A DNA stretch of 64,000 bases from Chryseobacterium cucumeris (lineage in GTDB: Bacteria > Bacteroidota > Bacteroidia > Flavobacteriales > Weeksellaceae), in the NCBI RefSeq assembly GCF_001593385.1, contig NZ_LUVZ01000044.1:1-64000 (forward strand), in the 5' to 3' direction. The position numbers were made by a program, and so were the translations under genes. Below the pieces are notes generated by a model, which was given only the letters and a program-made list of their open reading frames with translations, was not told the DNA's origin and did no database searches. This document shows positions 8,331-16,231 of the stretch, in pieces (positions within the stretch are counted from its first letter, which is position 1; every line of letters starts with the position of its first letter).

Positions 8331-9851
8331 TTATTGTAACCACCAAGGTTTGGAGCTGATATTATCATTTCCTCCATACTGAGCCGTTAAAGCAGCTTTT
8401 AAATTATTGCTGTTGTAATTATATTCAGATTGCGGATACCTGAACCTGAAAGGAGCTGCGACTCCTGCTTTTAAAGGATAATTTGGAAAGCCTGTTCTTA
8501 AATAATCAAAGTAAGAAGTCCACTGTGCCTGATGGAACATCGTCATGTATTTTTGAGTCATGATCTTTTCCAGTTGTGTTTGTAGTGGATCAGCATCATT
8601 ATATACTACCAAAGGAGTTGCAAGATATTGGTTGACATCAAAGCCTGAGAAATATTGTCCCGGATTTTTTACATAGGTCTGATAAAAATTGAAACTTGCT
8701 TTGATCGCATTATCATAATGTGTTTTTGCCGACCCGGAAATCCAGCCTCTTGCTGTAGCTTCAGCCAGAATAAACTCAAGTTCTGAATAACTTAATACAG
8801 AAGCAGGTTCATTGGTAGGGTCTTTATAAAAACGATCGTTTACTTTGGAAATGTTTTTTGCAGTGATCAGTGCTGCATTATCAGAATACGGAGAAGTAGG
8901 ATTTCCTCCGTTATATCCTGTATAGTCTGTGATGGCTTTTCCTGCTTCTTTTGCTCCTGTAGTCTGTGCTGCAAACGTGAACAAACGTGGATCATGCCTG
9001 TCTTTGAACATATTAATAAAATAATCAGCCATGTACAAACTTGAACCATATCCACTGTTGTTAAACATCGTGTATCTGCTGTCTGCTGCATCAGCAAACT
9101 TAAGTTCACCGTTATCTGCAATAGAGGTCATGAGAGACTGGCTTCCTGCAATAGAAGCAAATTCTGCAGTGATATTATAACTTCCTACTGTCGTTTTTTT
9201 AGATAAAGTGATCAGAATTTTCAGACGGAATGAATTAATCAGCTTTTTCCACTTTAAAGCATCTCCGTTGTAGACAATATCACCTTCAATTTTATCGGTG
9301 GTATTAATAAGATCATTGGCTTCTTTTAATTCTGATAAAATTCCGGACATGATAGCTTCCTGTGTATCATATTTAGGCTGGGTAATGCCGGATTCACCCT
9401 TTGCTGCTTCAGAATAAGGAGCACTTCCAACTTTTAAACTGATATTGAAGAAATGATACGCTCTCAAAAATTTTCCGATGGCCAGATAATTTTTGTTTCC
9501 TCTTTTTTCAGCTTCCTGCATCATTTTTCCAGTGTTCAGAAGTCCTTTGGTATAGACTTCAAAAGAAGTATCATTCCATTTCATATACTGGTATGAATTT
9601 TCACCATCAGTACCAATCATCATTCTGGAGGCATACATATTGTCCCCGTTTACCTGAAAAGTATATTTTTCAACGTAAGTCAATAGATTTTTGGGATCAA
9701 TACTGGCCTGGTCATTAGGATTTTCATTGATGGTATCAAGGTTAGATTCACATGATGCTAATGTCAGAAGTCCGGCTGCAAATAAAGATTTCATCAGCCA
9801 TTTTGCTGTTTTACCTTTTTGCTCTGTCACTTTGTTTATATTATTTTTCAT
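8331..9851 (-). CDS. SusD/RagB-like outer-membrane lipoprotein (SusD-like_2 type)
   Basis: A 506-aa surface lipoprotein that would act as the lid of the SusC transporter encoded immediately upstream. The lipobox LLTLASC lies unusually far in (Cys33) if the ATG at 9851 is used; starting at the in-frame ATG at 9794 would give the compact signal MKSLFAAGLLTLASC, so the start is uncertain. The body is helix-rich with SusD-type phrases (NENPNDQASIDPKNLL near the N-terminus, LSYSELEFILAEATARGW, HQAQWTSYFDYLRTGFP). It starts 20 bases after the SusC stop and so is in one operon with it. The substrate is unknown; the adjacent phospholipase C makes a lipid breakdown product conceivable but unproven. 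Confidence 0.9.
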   Translation of the reverse strand: MKNNINKVTEQKGKTAKWLMKSLFAAGLLTLASCESNLDTINENPNDQASIDPKNLLTYVEKYTFQVNGDNMYASRMMIGTDGENSYQYMKWNDTSFEVYTKGLLNTGKMMQEAEKRGNKNYLAIGKFLRAYHFFNISLKVGSAPYSEAAKGESGITQPKYDTQEAIMSGILSELKEANDLINTTDKIEGDIVYNGDALKWKKLINSFRLKILITLSKKTTVGSYNITAEFASIAGSQSLMTSIADNGELKFADAADSRYTMFNNSGYGSSLYMADYFINMFKDRHDPRLFTFAAQTTGAKEAGKAITDYTGYNGGNPTSPYSDNAALITAKNISKVNDRFYKDPTNEPASVLSYSELEFILAEATARGWISGSAKTHYDNAIKASFNFYQTYVKNPGQYFSGFDVNQYLATPLVVYNDADPLQTQLEKIMTQKYMTMFHQAQWTSYFDYLRTGFPNYPLKAGVAAPFRFRYPQSEYNYNSNNLKAALTAQYGGNDNISSKPWWLQ

Positions 9852-9871
9852 TGTCTTGACGTACTTTTTAG

Positions 9872-12800
9872 TTAAAACTTAAGATTAAATCCGATTCCAA
9901 ACCATCTGCTGGATGGATCCTGAATATCATTGTCTGTTTTTGTCTGGAAGTCTGGATCAGAATAAAGGTTTTTTGATTTTTTCCACATCGCCAGATTGTA
10001 AGCAGAAATATTGGCGGTGAAACCTTTCACCATTCCTCTTGGGTTGAGTAATGAAGAGAAGTCATATTCTAATACTACAGATCTAAGCTTGACGAAAGTT
10101 CTGTCAAAAACGTTAGCAAACTCTTCGCTTTCGTCCTGTGTTACTCTTGCACGGTAGGGATAATTTTGCGCCCAGTCCTGGTAGCTGATAGCTTTTGTGT
10201 GTGGAGTATAGGTTCCGGTTGCCGGATTGTAGTTAACCCCATCAGGTACAAAATAATACGTTCCCGGATTTGCATATTCAAGATCTCTGTACGCTACAGA
10301 ATTAGGGTGTTTTCCTCCCCACCACATTTTTTCCACAACCTGGGATCTCATCACACCTCCGATGCTTCCGTCAATTCCGATGTTTAAAGTGAATTTTTTA
10401 TATTTGAATGTGTTGTTGAAACCGAAAGTCCAGTCAGGATTGAAATGTCCCAGATTACTTGGGTTATTAGCTCTTGTCGGCATTCCTGTATTCGCATCAA
10501 GAATTACTTTTCCATCCGGAGACTTTTGCCATGTATAGTCGTAATAGCTATCCATTCTTTCGCCTAGCTTAATATTTTTGTAGTTCGGCATATTATCATA
10601 AATGGAAGTCAGCTTTTGTTCATAAGTACTCCAGTTGATTAATGTTTTCCAGCTGAAATCAGAAGTTTTTACCGGAACTAAACCAAGGGAAACTTCAAAT
10701 CCTTTGGTTGTATATTCATTTCCGTTTACATATTGAGAAGTGAAACCGGATGATTCTGCAGCAGGAAACTGGAGAATATTATTATAATCTAATGTTCTGA
10801 AATAAGTAGCGTCTAAAGTGATTCTGTTATTCAGGAACCCTGCGCTTAAACCTAATTCATAAGATTTTGTCTGCTCCGGTTTCAAAGAATTTTCTACATT
10901 TAGAGTGGTTGGATAATAATAAGTAGGATTTCCATTGAATGTGATTCCCCCATTGTTCAGATAATAATTTCTGATGGAATAAGGCTGGAAGTCATACGCT
11001 ACTTTCGCCCATGAAGCAGAAAGTTTCAACATATTGATAGATTCCGGCATTTTTACCAGGTTGGAAATAACCGCACTGATGGAAGCAGAAGGATAGAAGT
11101 AAGATCTGTTGGCCTTAGGTAGTGTAGAAGACCAGTCATTACGCCCGGAAACATTGATGAAGAAAGCATTGTACAACCCGATATCAATCGTTGAATACGC
11201 ACTGTAAATCAACTTTTCCTTCAGATAAGTGTAATTTTTCAGTGCTCCGATAGAGTTCTCAAAAGTGTATACTTCGGGAATTTTTAATCCATCCGTAGAC
11301 CTTTCATTGTTGTTGTTTTTATAATAGAAAGCAGAACCTCCCGCATTGATTGTAAAATCAAAATTTTCAGATATCTTTTTCTTGTAAGTTGCCAACACAT
11401 CATAATTGAGGTTCCATGTTTTATTATCCTTCAAAATATAACCGCCACTTCTTGGTGCATCATAATTGAAATAGGAATAAGGGCTCAGAATTTCCGTTTT
11501 GCTATGGTTTTCGACAAGAGATATTTTCCCTTTTACCGATAGATCCTGTGTCGCTTTATACTCTAGACCTGTCTGGGCATTGATAATATTGGTTCTGTTC
11601 TGGTTCTTGTAATACTCGGCTCCGAACCATGGGTTGTTGTACCAGGCATAGTTCCAGTTGGCTTGTGCTCTTCCTTCCTTTCCTGGGATCCACATATGAT
11701 TTTTCAATGCTTTTCCATCTACATCTCCTCCCATCCAGATCAGGATGGTGTACATGTGTCCGCTTGGATTATAATCATAGTTGGGAATATTAGGAGTAAA
11801 AGCCTGGTTGAAGTTGAATTTTGTATCGAAGGTTAATTTATCTCCTAAATGGTTTTCAGAAGAGAAGTTGATTCCATATTTCTGAAGATAAGAATTGGGA
11901 ACTCTGTCGTCATAATTCATGAAATTCCCGGAGAATCTGTATACGTCTTTATTGCTTCTATAGCTGATCGCGAAGTTATTATTGTTGATTACTGCTGGTT
12001 TTAAGAACGTACTTAAGTTATCATGGTATTTCCAGTCAATCGGAATTCTTTCATATCTTGATTTATCATCATACTGAGTTCCTGTTACTGCTCCATACCA
12101 CGGAACAACCTGCCCTGTTACTTTATCTCTGATAGGGCTGTTCCATTGAGCGATCTGTAATCCCGGAACAAATTTTGGTCCCCAGATCATATCTCCGTCA
12201 TTTACCCCGCCATCGGCTCCGTCCCAGAATTCGTATTTTCCATGGGAACCGTTACCATATTCAGTCTGGGTTTTCGGAAGATTGGTAAATCCTGCTGTAA
12301 TCATGGTGTTTTGGGAGAATTCTACAGAAAAGCCTTTCTTTTTAGCATTTTTTGTGGAGATTAAAACAGCTCCGTAACGACCTCTTGAACCATAGAGAGC
12401 AGAAGCGGTAGCTCCTTTCAGGACGTTGATGTTTTCGATATTATTAGGATCTAAATTCTGGAAAACCTCTTTTTCTACAATCACACCATCAATGACGAAA
12501 ACCAGATTGGAGTTTCCTCTCAGCGTAAACTGTGGAGCCTGCTGCATTCCAGTAGGATTGGAAACGTTCAATCCTGCTACCTGTCCGGAGAATAAATTTC
12601 CAATACTTGGAGTAGTGATGGTTTCAAACTGTTTTGTTCCTACTTCCTGAGTAGAATATCCGATTTTTTCTTTCTTTTTGGCAATACCTAAAGCGGTAAT
12701 AACAACGCCTTCAATCTGCTTTTCGTTTTGCTTTTTTAAGACAACAGAATACTGTTTTTTGGAAGAAACCTCAACGGTATAAACGGAAAAATCAGGAGCA

Positions 12801-13012
12801 AAAAATTCAAGAATATCTTTGGGGTTTGCAGAAATGGTGAAATTACCATTTTCATCTGTAGTAGCAGTCTTTCCTGTGTTTTTGTCGGTGATGTTCACAC
12901 CGGAAACACTAGAACCGTTTTCTGATTTTACATTTCCTGAAATATTGATTTCCTGGGCAGAAAAATAAAGAGGAAGTAAAAAAACGGCAAAAGTGGCTAG
13001 AGTTTTCTTCAT
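9872..13012 (-). CDS. SusC/RagA-family TonB-linked outer-membrane transporter
   Basis: A 1046-aa TonB-dependent transporter. It has a signal peptide (MKKTLATFAVFLLPLYFSAQ), a carboxypeptidase-regulatory-like N-terminal extension (about 22-95, ISGNVKSENGSSVSGVNI), a TonB-box-like segment near residue 105 (IEGVVITALGI), a plug domain (about 115-230, ending ASALYGSRGRYGAVLISTK) and a 22-strand barrel ending GIGFNLKF. Phe is the terminal residue, as in many outer-membrane proteins. A TAnnTTTG box lies only 12-19 bases before the start, giving a very short leader. It is paired with the SusD-like gene downstream. Confidence 0.95.
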   Translation of the reverse strand: MKKTLATFAVFLLPLYFSAQEINISGNVKSENGSSVSGVNITDKNTGKTATTDENGNFTISANPKDILEFFAPDFSVYTVEVSSKKQYSVVLKKQNEKQIEGVVITALGIAKKKEKIGYSTQEVGTKQFETITTPSIGNLFSGQVAGLNVSNPTGMQQAPQFTLRGNSNLVFVIDGVIVEKEVFQNLDPNNIENINVLKGATASALYGSRGRYGAVLISTKNAKKKGFSVEFSQNTMITAGFTNLPKTQTEYGNGSHGKYEFWDGADGGVNDGDMIWGPKFVPGLQIAQWNSPIRDKVTGQVVPWYGAVTGTQYDDKSRYERIPIDWKYHDNLSTFLKPAVINNNNFAISYRSNKDVYRFSGNFMNYDDRVPNSYLQKYGINFSSENHLGDKLTFDTKFNFNQAFTPNIPNYDYNPSGHMYTILIWMGGDVDGKALKNHMWIPGKEGRAQANWNYAWYNNPWFGAEYYKNQNRTNIINAQTGLEYKATQDLSVKGKISLVENHSKTEILSPYSYFNYDAPRSGGYILKDNKTWNLNYDVLATYKKKISENFDFTINAGGSAFYYKNNNNERSTDGLKIPEVYTFENSIGALKNYTYLKEKLIYSAYSTIDIGLYNAFFINVSGRNDWSSTLPKANRSYFYPSASISAVISNLVKMPESINMLKLSASWAKVAYDFQPYSIRNYYLNNGGITFNGNPTYYYPTTLNVENSLKPEQTKSYELGLSAGFLNNRITLDATYFRTLDYNNILQFPAAESSGFTSQYVNGNEYTTKGFEVSLGLVPVKTSDFSWKTLINWSTYEQKLTSIYDNMPNYKNIKLGERMDSYYDYTWQKSPDGKVILDANTGMPTRANNPSNLGHFNPDWTFGFNNTFKYKKFTLNIGIDGSIGGVMRSQVVEKMWWGGKHPNSVAYRDLEYANPGTYYFVPDGVNYNPATGTYTPHTKAISYQDWAQNYPYRARVTQDESEEFANVFDRTFVKLRSVVLEYDFSSLLNPRGMVKGFTANISAYNLAMWKKSKNLYSDPDFQTKTDNDIQDPSSRWFGIGFNLKF

Positions 13013-13023
13013 TTTTTTGAAGG

Positions 13024-13031
13024 CAAATTTA
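13024..13031 (-). promoter_or_regulatory. -7 promoter box of the first susC gene
   Basis: TAAATTTG on the minus strand matches the Bacteroidota -7 consensus TAnnTTTG, 12 bases before the ATG. No clear -33 TTTG was seen. Confidence 0.5.
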
Positions 13032-13314
13032 GCAGTGCACTGTTACCAGTACTTTAATGATGTATTAAAATAAAAATACGATTTAATATTTTTTAACAAT
13101 AAGAATTAATAAATAAGTAAAATGAAAAATGTCCTTTGTATAGGGACTTTTGCTTTATTATATAAATATTAATATAATGAAGGAGGCTGGAGAGGAGTGC
13201 TGGAGGTTGTTATCGTGTTATAAGATTAACATAAAACCTTTTAAAAATACTGGGATAGTGAAACCGTGACCTCAATAACTTGCGGCATCACGCTTCCCAC
13301 TTCCTTCTTTTTTT
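13032..13314. other. Intergenic region between the Omp85-like gene and susC
   Basis: About 280 AT-rich bases with no credible gene. The only structure I see is a possible terminator at 13124-13151. Confidence 0.4.
13124..13151 (-). terminator. Possible terminator of the Omp85-like gene
   Basis: On the minus strand AAAGTCC, a loop and GGACATTTTT form a short stem followed by T-rich sequence. It lies about 165 bases after the stop codon, so the assignment is tentative. Confidence 0.35.
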
Positions 13315-14973
13315 CTAAAACCTACTCAGAATTCCCCAATGGATTTTAATATCATTAAATTTAAAAGGATTTCCGAACTCATTACCATTAGACAGCTGGA
13401 AACTCATCAGACCAATAGGAATGAAGAAATTGAAACCGAGCCCGACACTGTAGAGCTTGGGTTTTACATTTAAAGATTTATTATTAAGCTGCCCATATTG
13501 TCCAAAGACGTCAAAGAAGGCCTGGTTTCCGATCAGATACCGGTATTCCAGACTTCCATAATAATAAAAGTCAGCAGCGAGGGAGTTTTCATTGAATCCC
13601 CGCATGGAGTTCCATCCTCCGAAACGGTATAATTCATTGGCAGAGAATTCTATTTTAGAATCCATCATCGCACCTTCCGCTTTGATGTTCAGGAAGTGAT
13701 TCCCGGAAATGTGGTAATTGTGTTCTCCAAAGAAATAAAACTGGTTTTGATTAGCTTTAATATTATCTTTAGAATAAGTAGTTGTTAAGAAATCATATCC
13801 GGCATTGATCCTTGTTTTGTACAGGAAAAGGTCAATATCAGTAGGTTCTGTCATTTCATACCATATCCCGATCCCTTTTTTATTGTAGTCTTTTCCCTGA
13901 ACGTATAAGGTATCAATAATAGTAGAGGTTTCCAAAGTTGCCCTTAGACCTATTTTATTCCTGTTATTGATATGGTAATAGAAAGCAGGAAGGAACTTTA
14001 CATTGGCAAACGTAGAATCCTGTCGGTAGATATTTACCTTCGTATCCATCCCTACATTTGATTTGAAAAGGTATGGAATATCTACTCTAAGATCAAAAGT
14101 CTGTCCTTTGTCCGGGTTTCTCTGCCAGTATAAATTGACGGTTTCAAAACCATTGAACATATTCCTGAAATTGACGTTCATTGTACCGTTTAAGGTGAAC
14201 TTGGAGGTTTTGTCATTTCCAAAACCGATAACCCCATCAAAAGTATTGGTTTTTTTCTTTTCCAGAAACAGGTAAATACTGGTAGAGTCTTTCGTAAATA
14301 AAGTTTGTGGCTGCCGTTCAAGGGTTAGGAAAGGATGACTCTGGAAGGTTTTATTGATGGCTAGAAGGTTTTTGTCATCATAGTTTTTACCTTTAAACTC
14401 CTTTTCCAGGTTTTTGATGAATCTTTTGGGAACTTTTTCGTATCCTTTTACTACGAATCCGTTGATTGTTCTTTTATCATTCTTGTTGATGTCAAGTTCT
14501 ACTATTGGATAGCCGTTTTTCTGCCCTTTGTATTTAGATTTTATTCTGCTGAAAGAATATCCTTCATCAATATAAGTTTTGTTGATACTTTTCTTGGTGG
14601 AGTCTAAATTTTTAGTGAAAAAATCTTTCTGAATTTTCAATTTCTGAACCAGAGAATCCGTAAGGTTTACATAAGTTTCATTGAAGTTTTTCCCTTTATC
14701 GTAGAAAATTTCCGTGCTGTCACCTTTTACTTTTACGTCTTTCAGTTGAGTGAAGAAATAATTGCTCTGGGCTAATGAATCCAGAAACTTTACTGCGGAA
14801 GTGGAATCTTTTACTTTTTTCCTGGCTTTGGTTTCCGTATCAATCAGCCAATACTGCTTCTTCTGCGCTTGTGTGAAAACGCAGAACAGTACAAAAAATA
14901 TTTTTAAAAGTAATTTCAATTTATTCTTCTGAATATGAACAGGAATCTCTATAAAATACAAAAGATTCTTCAC
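13315..14973 (-). CDS. Omp85-family outer-membrane protein (POTRA plus barrel)
   Basis: A 552-aa protein with a signal peptide ending VFCVFTQAQ, a periplasmic region of about 230 residues with at least one POTRA-like unit (INGFVVKGYEKVPKRFIK), and a C-terminal barrel. The barrel contains GWNSMRGFNENSL, matching the (V/M)RGF loop motif of Omp85 proteins (BamA, TamA, FhaC), and ends with Phe. It is shorter than BamA and has fewer POTRA units, so it fits a TamA- or FhaC-like role in translocation or membrane insertion. The frame begins with GTG at 14973; an in-frame TTG at 14919 would give a more compact signal peptide (MKLLLKIFFVLFCVF), so the start is uncertain. Partner unknown. Confidence 0.8.
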   Translation of the reverse strand: MKNLLYFIEIPVHIQKNKLKLLLKIFFVLFCVFTQAQKKQYWLIDTETKARKKVKDSTSAVKFLDSLAQSNYFFTQLKDVKVKGDSTEIFYDKGKNFNETYVNLTDSLVQKLKIQKDFFTKNLDSTKKSINKTYIDEGYSFSRIKSKYKGQKNGYPIVELDINKNDKRTINGFVVKGYEKVPKRFIKNLEKEFKGKNYDDKNLLAINKTFQSHPFLTLERQPQTLFTKDSTSIYLFLEKKKTNTFDGVIGFGNDKTSKFTLNGTMNVNFRNMFNGFETVNLYWQRNPDKGQTFDLRVDIPYLFKSNVGMDTKVNIYRQDSTFANVKFLPAFYYHINNRNKIGLRATLETSTIIDTLYVQGKDYNKKGIGIWYEMTEPTDIDLFLYKTRINAGYDFLTTTYSKDNIKANQNQFYFFGEHNYHISGNHFLNIKAEGAMMDSKIEFSANELYRFGGWNSMRGFNENSLAADFYYYGSLEYRYLIGNQAFFDVFGQYGQLNNKSLNVKPKLYSVGLGFNFFIPIGLMSFQLSNGNEFGNPFKFNDIKIHWGILSRF

Positions 14974-14975
14974 TG

Positions 14976-15026
14976 CATTTCTGAACTACGTTCGCAGACT
15001 TTCAGTCAGTGTTCAGAATGACAATG
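14976..15026. repeat. Dispersed repeat, diverged copy of the 22-50 type
   Basis: On the minus strand it reads CATTGTCATTCTGAACACTG, then CGAACGTAGTTCAGAAATGC. It shares the TTGTCATnCTGA start and the following inverted layout with the element at 22-50. It fills the gap between the SDR and Omp85 genes. Confidence 0.35.
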
Positions 15027-15041
15027 CGCCTTATCAATCAA

Positions 15042-15836
15042 CTAATTTTTATCCAGTTTATTATACTTCTTCATCAAATTCTCATAAGTTCCCTGCGGAA
15101 GAATCCATTTCAACGGAACTCCGATTTTCTGTCCGAATTTACCAAAATAATAGTGAGCTTTCCATTTATTTTTTGCTAAAAGTTTTTCAATATATTCTGC
15201 GACTTCCAAAGGCTCTGTTCCGTCATTCACATGAGAATTCATCAAAGCATATACTTTATCAAAAACACTTTTATAAGGTTGAGAAACCTGTGCAATCACT
15301 CTGTTGTCTGCAATATTGGTTTTAATATCTCCCAGATGCAGAGAACATACGTCAATATTCCATGGGTAGACTTCATACCTCATCGCTTCCGTTACTTTAT
15401 CCAAAGCCGATTTGGAAGCCGAATAAAATCCACGGAAAGGCAGACCCATTTCACTTCCGATACTGGAAACATTGATGATTTTTCCGAATTTGTGTTCACG
15501 CATATTCGGAAGAACGGCACTCATCATCTGTACAGGTCCGGCAAGATTCAGACTGAAAAGTTTCAGAATATCTTCTTTCGTAGAATCTTCCACGGCTCCT
15601 ACCATTCCCATTCCGGCATTATTGATCAGAACATCAATTTTAGTTTCTGTTTTTAAAACCTCAGCTACAGCATTTTGAACTGCTGTATTGTCTGTCACAT
15701 CAGTGGGTATAGATTTGAAGTATTGGCTTTCTGTATGCTTTCTGCTTAATCCGTATACTTTATGTCCTTTTTTACCAAAATATTCGGCTAATGCAAAGCC
15801 AATTCCTGATGAGGTTCCTGTTATAATGATGGTCAT
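15042..15836 (-). CDS. SDR-family NAD(P)-dependent oxidoreductase
   Basis: A 264-aa cytoplasmic short-chain dehydrogenase. The cofactor motif TGTSSGIG is at residues 6-13, NNAG (in VLINNAGMGMVG) follows near 72, a serine lies in INVSSIGS near 125, and YSASK near 138-142 supplies the catalytic Tyr and Lys. It has the size and layout of classical SDRs; the long C-terminus after the substrate loop is also seen in retinol/3-oxoacyl-type members. The substrate cannot be read from sequence. It is a single gene; the ATG at 15836 is the only good start. Two TAnnTTTG-like boxes (15907-15914 and 15929-15936, minus strand) precede it. Confidence 0.9.
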   Translation of the reverse strand: MTIIITGTSSGIGFALAEYFGKKGHKVYGLSRKHTESQYFKSIPTDVTDNTAVQNAVAEVLKTETKIDVLINNAGMGMVGAVEDSTKEDILKLFSLNLAGPVQMMSAVLPNMREHKFGKIINVSSIGSEMGLPFRGFYSASKSALDKVTEAMRYEVYPWNIDVCSLHLGDIKTNIADNRVIAQVSQPYKSVFDKVYALMNSHVNDGTEPLEVAEYIEKLLAKNKWKAHYYFGKFGQKIGVPLKWILPQGTYENLMKKYNKLDKN

Positions 15837-16202
15837 TGAATTCGTATGATTTTTAATGTTTTATTTTTCTTCTGATACCAGTGAGACGTTTTTAATAGTC
15901 TGTGTTCAAAAGTAAAATCTATTTTCAGCAAATGTAAAAAAAGAAAAATGAACTCAGTTATTTATTATTTCTGAAATAATTTTTAATGAGTCTTCATTTA
16001 TTGTCCCGGTTTGATAATAAATTTAAGACAAACTTAATATTAATTCATTACTCATCATCGGAGGAATGATTACTTTTAATTACATATGTTTCTGGAAAAC
16101 AGATGTTTATTTTTACTTTGTGGTAGGTGGTATCTGAAAAAAGCCAAAATTTCTTAATAAAAACATAAGAAAACCTTAATGAGGTATGGAAGCAGACTGA
16201 TC
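15837..16202. other. Divergent intergenic region between SDR and second susC
   Basis: An AT-rich stretch of about 365 bases with promoter boxes at each end. On the minus strand TACTTTTG (15907-15914) and TACATTTG (15929-15936) could serve the SDR gene. I see no gene in it. Confidence 0.4.
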
Positions 16203-16210
16203 TAATTTTG
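16203..16210 (+). promoter_or_regulatory. -7 promoter box of the second susC gene
   Basis: TAATTTTG matches TAnnTTTG 21 bases before the ATG. It also argues against starting the gene at the TTG at 16208, which lies inside this box. Confidence 0.6.
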
Positions 16211-16222
16211 CACCTAATCAAA

Positions 16223-16230
16223 AAGGAGAT
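16223..16230 (+). promoter_or_regulatory. Strong Shine-Dalgarno sequence deciding the susC start
   Basis: AAGGAGAT just before ATG at 16232 is an almost perfect Shine-Dalgarno sequence. Such sites are rare in Bacteroidota, where most neighbours in this window have none. Confidence 0.6.
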
Positions 16231-16231
16231 C

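Noticed and set aside
15231..15656. Plus-strand frame of 141 codons inside the SDR gene
   Set aside because: Antisense shadow of a conserved SDR coding sequence with TGxxxGxG and YxxxK motifs.
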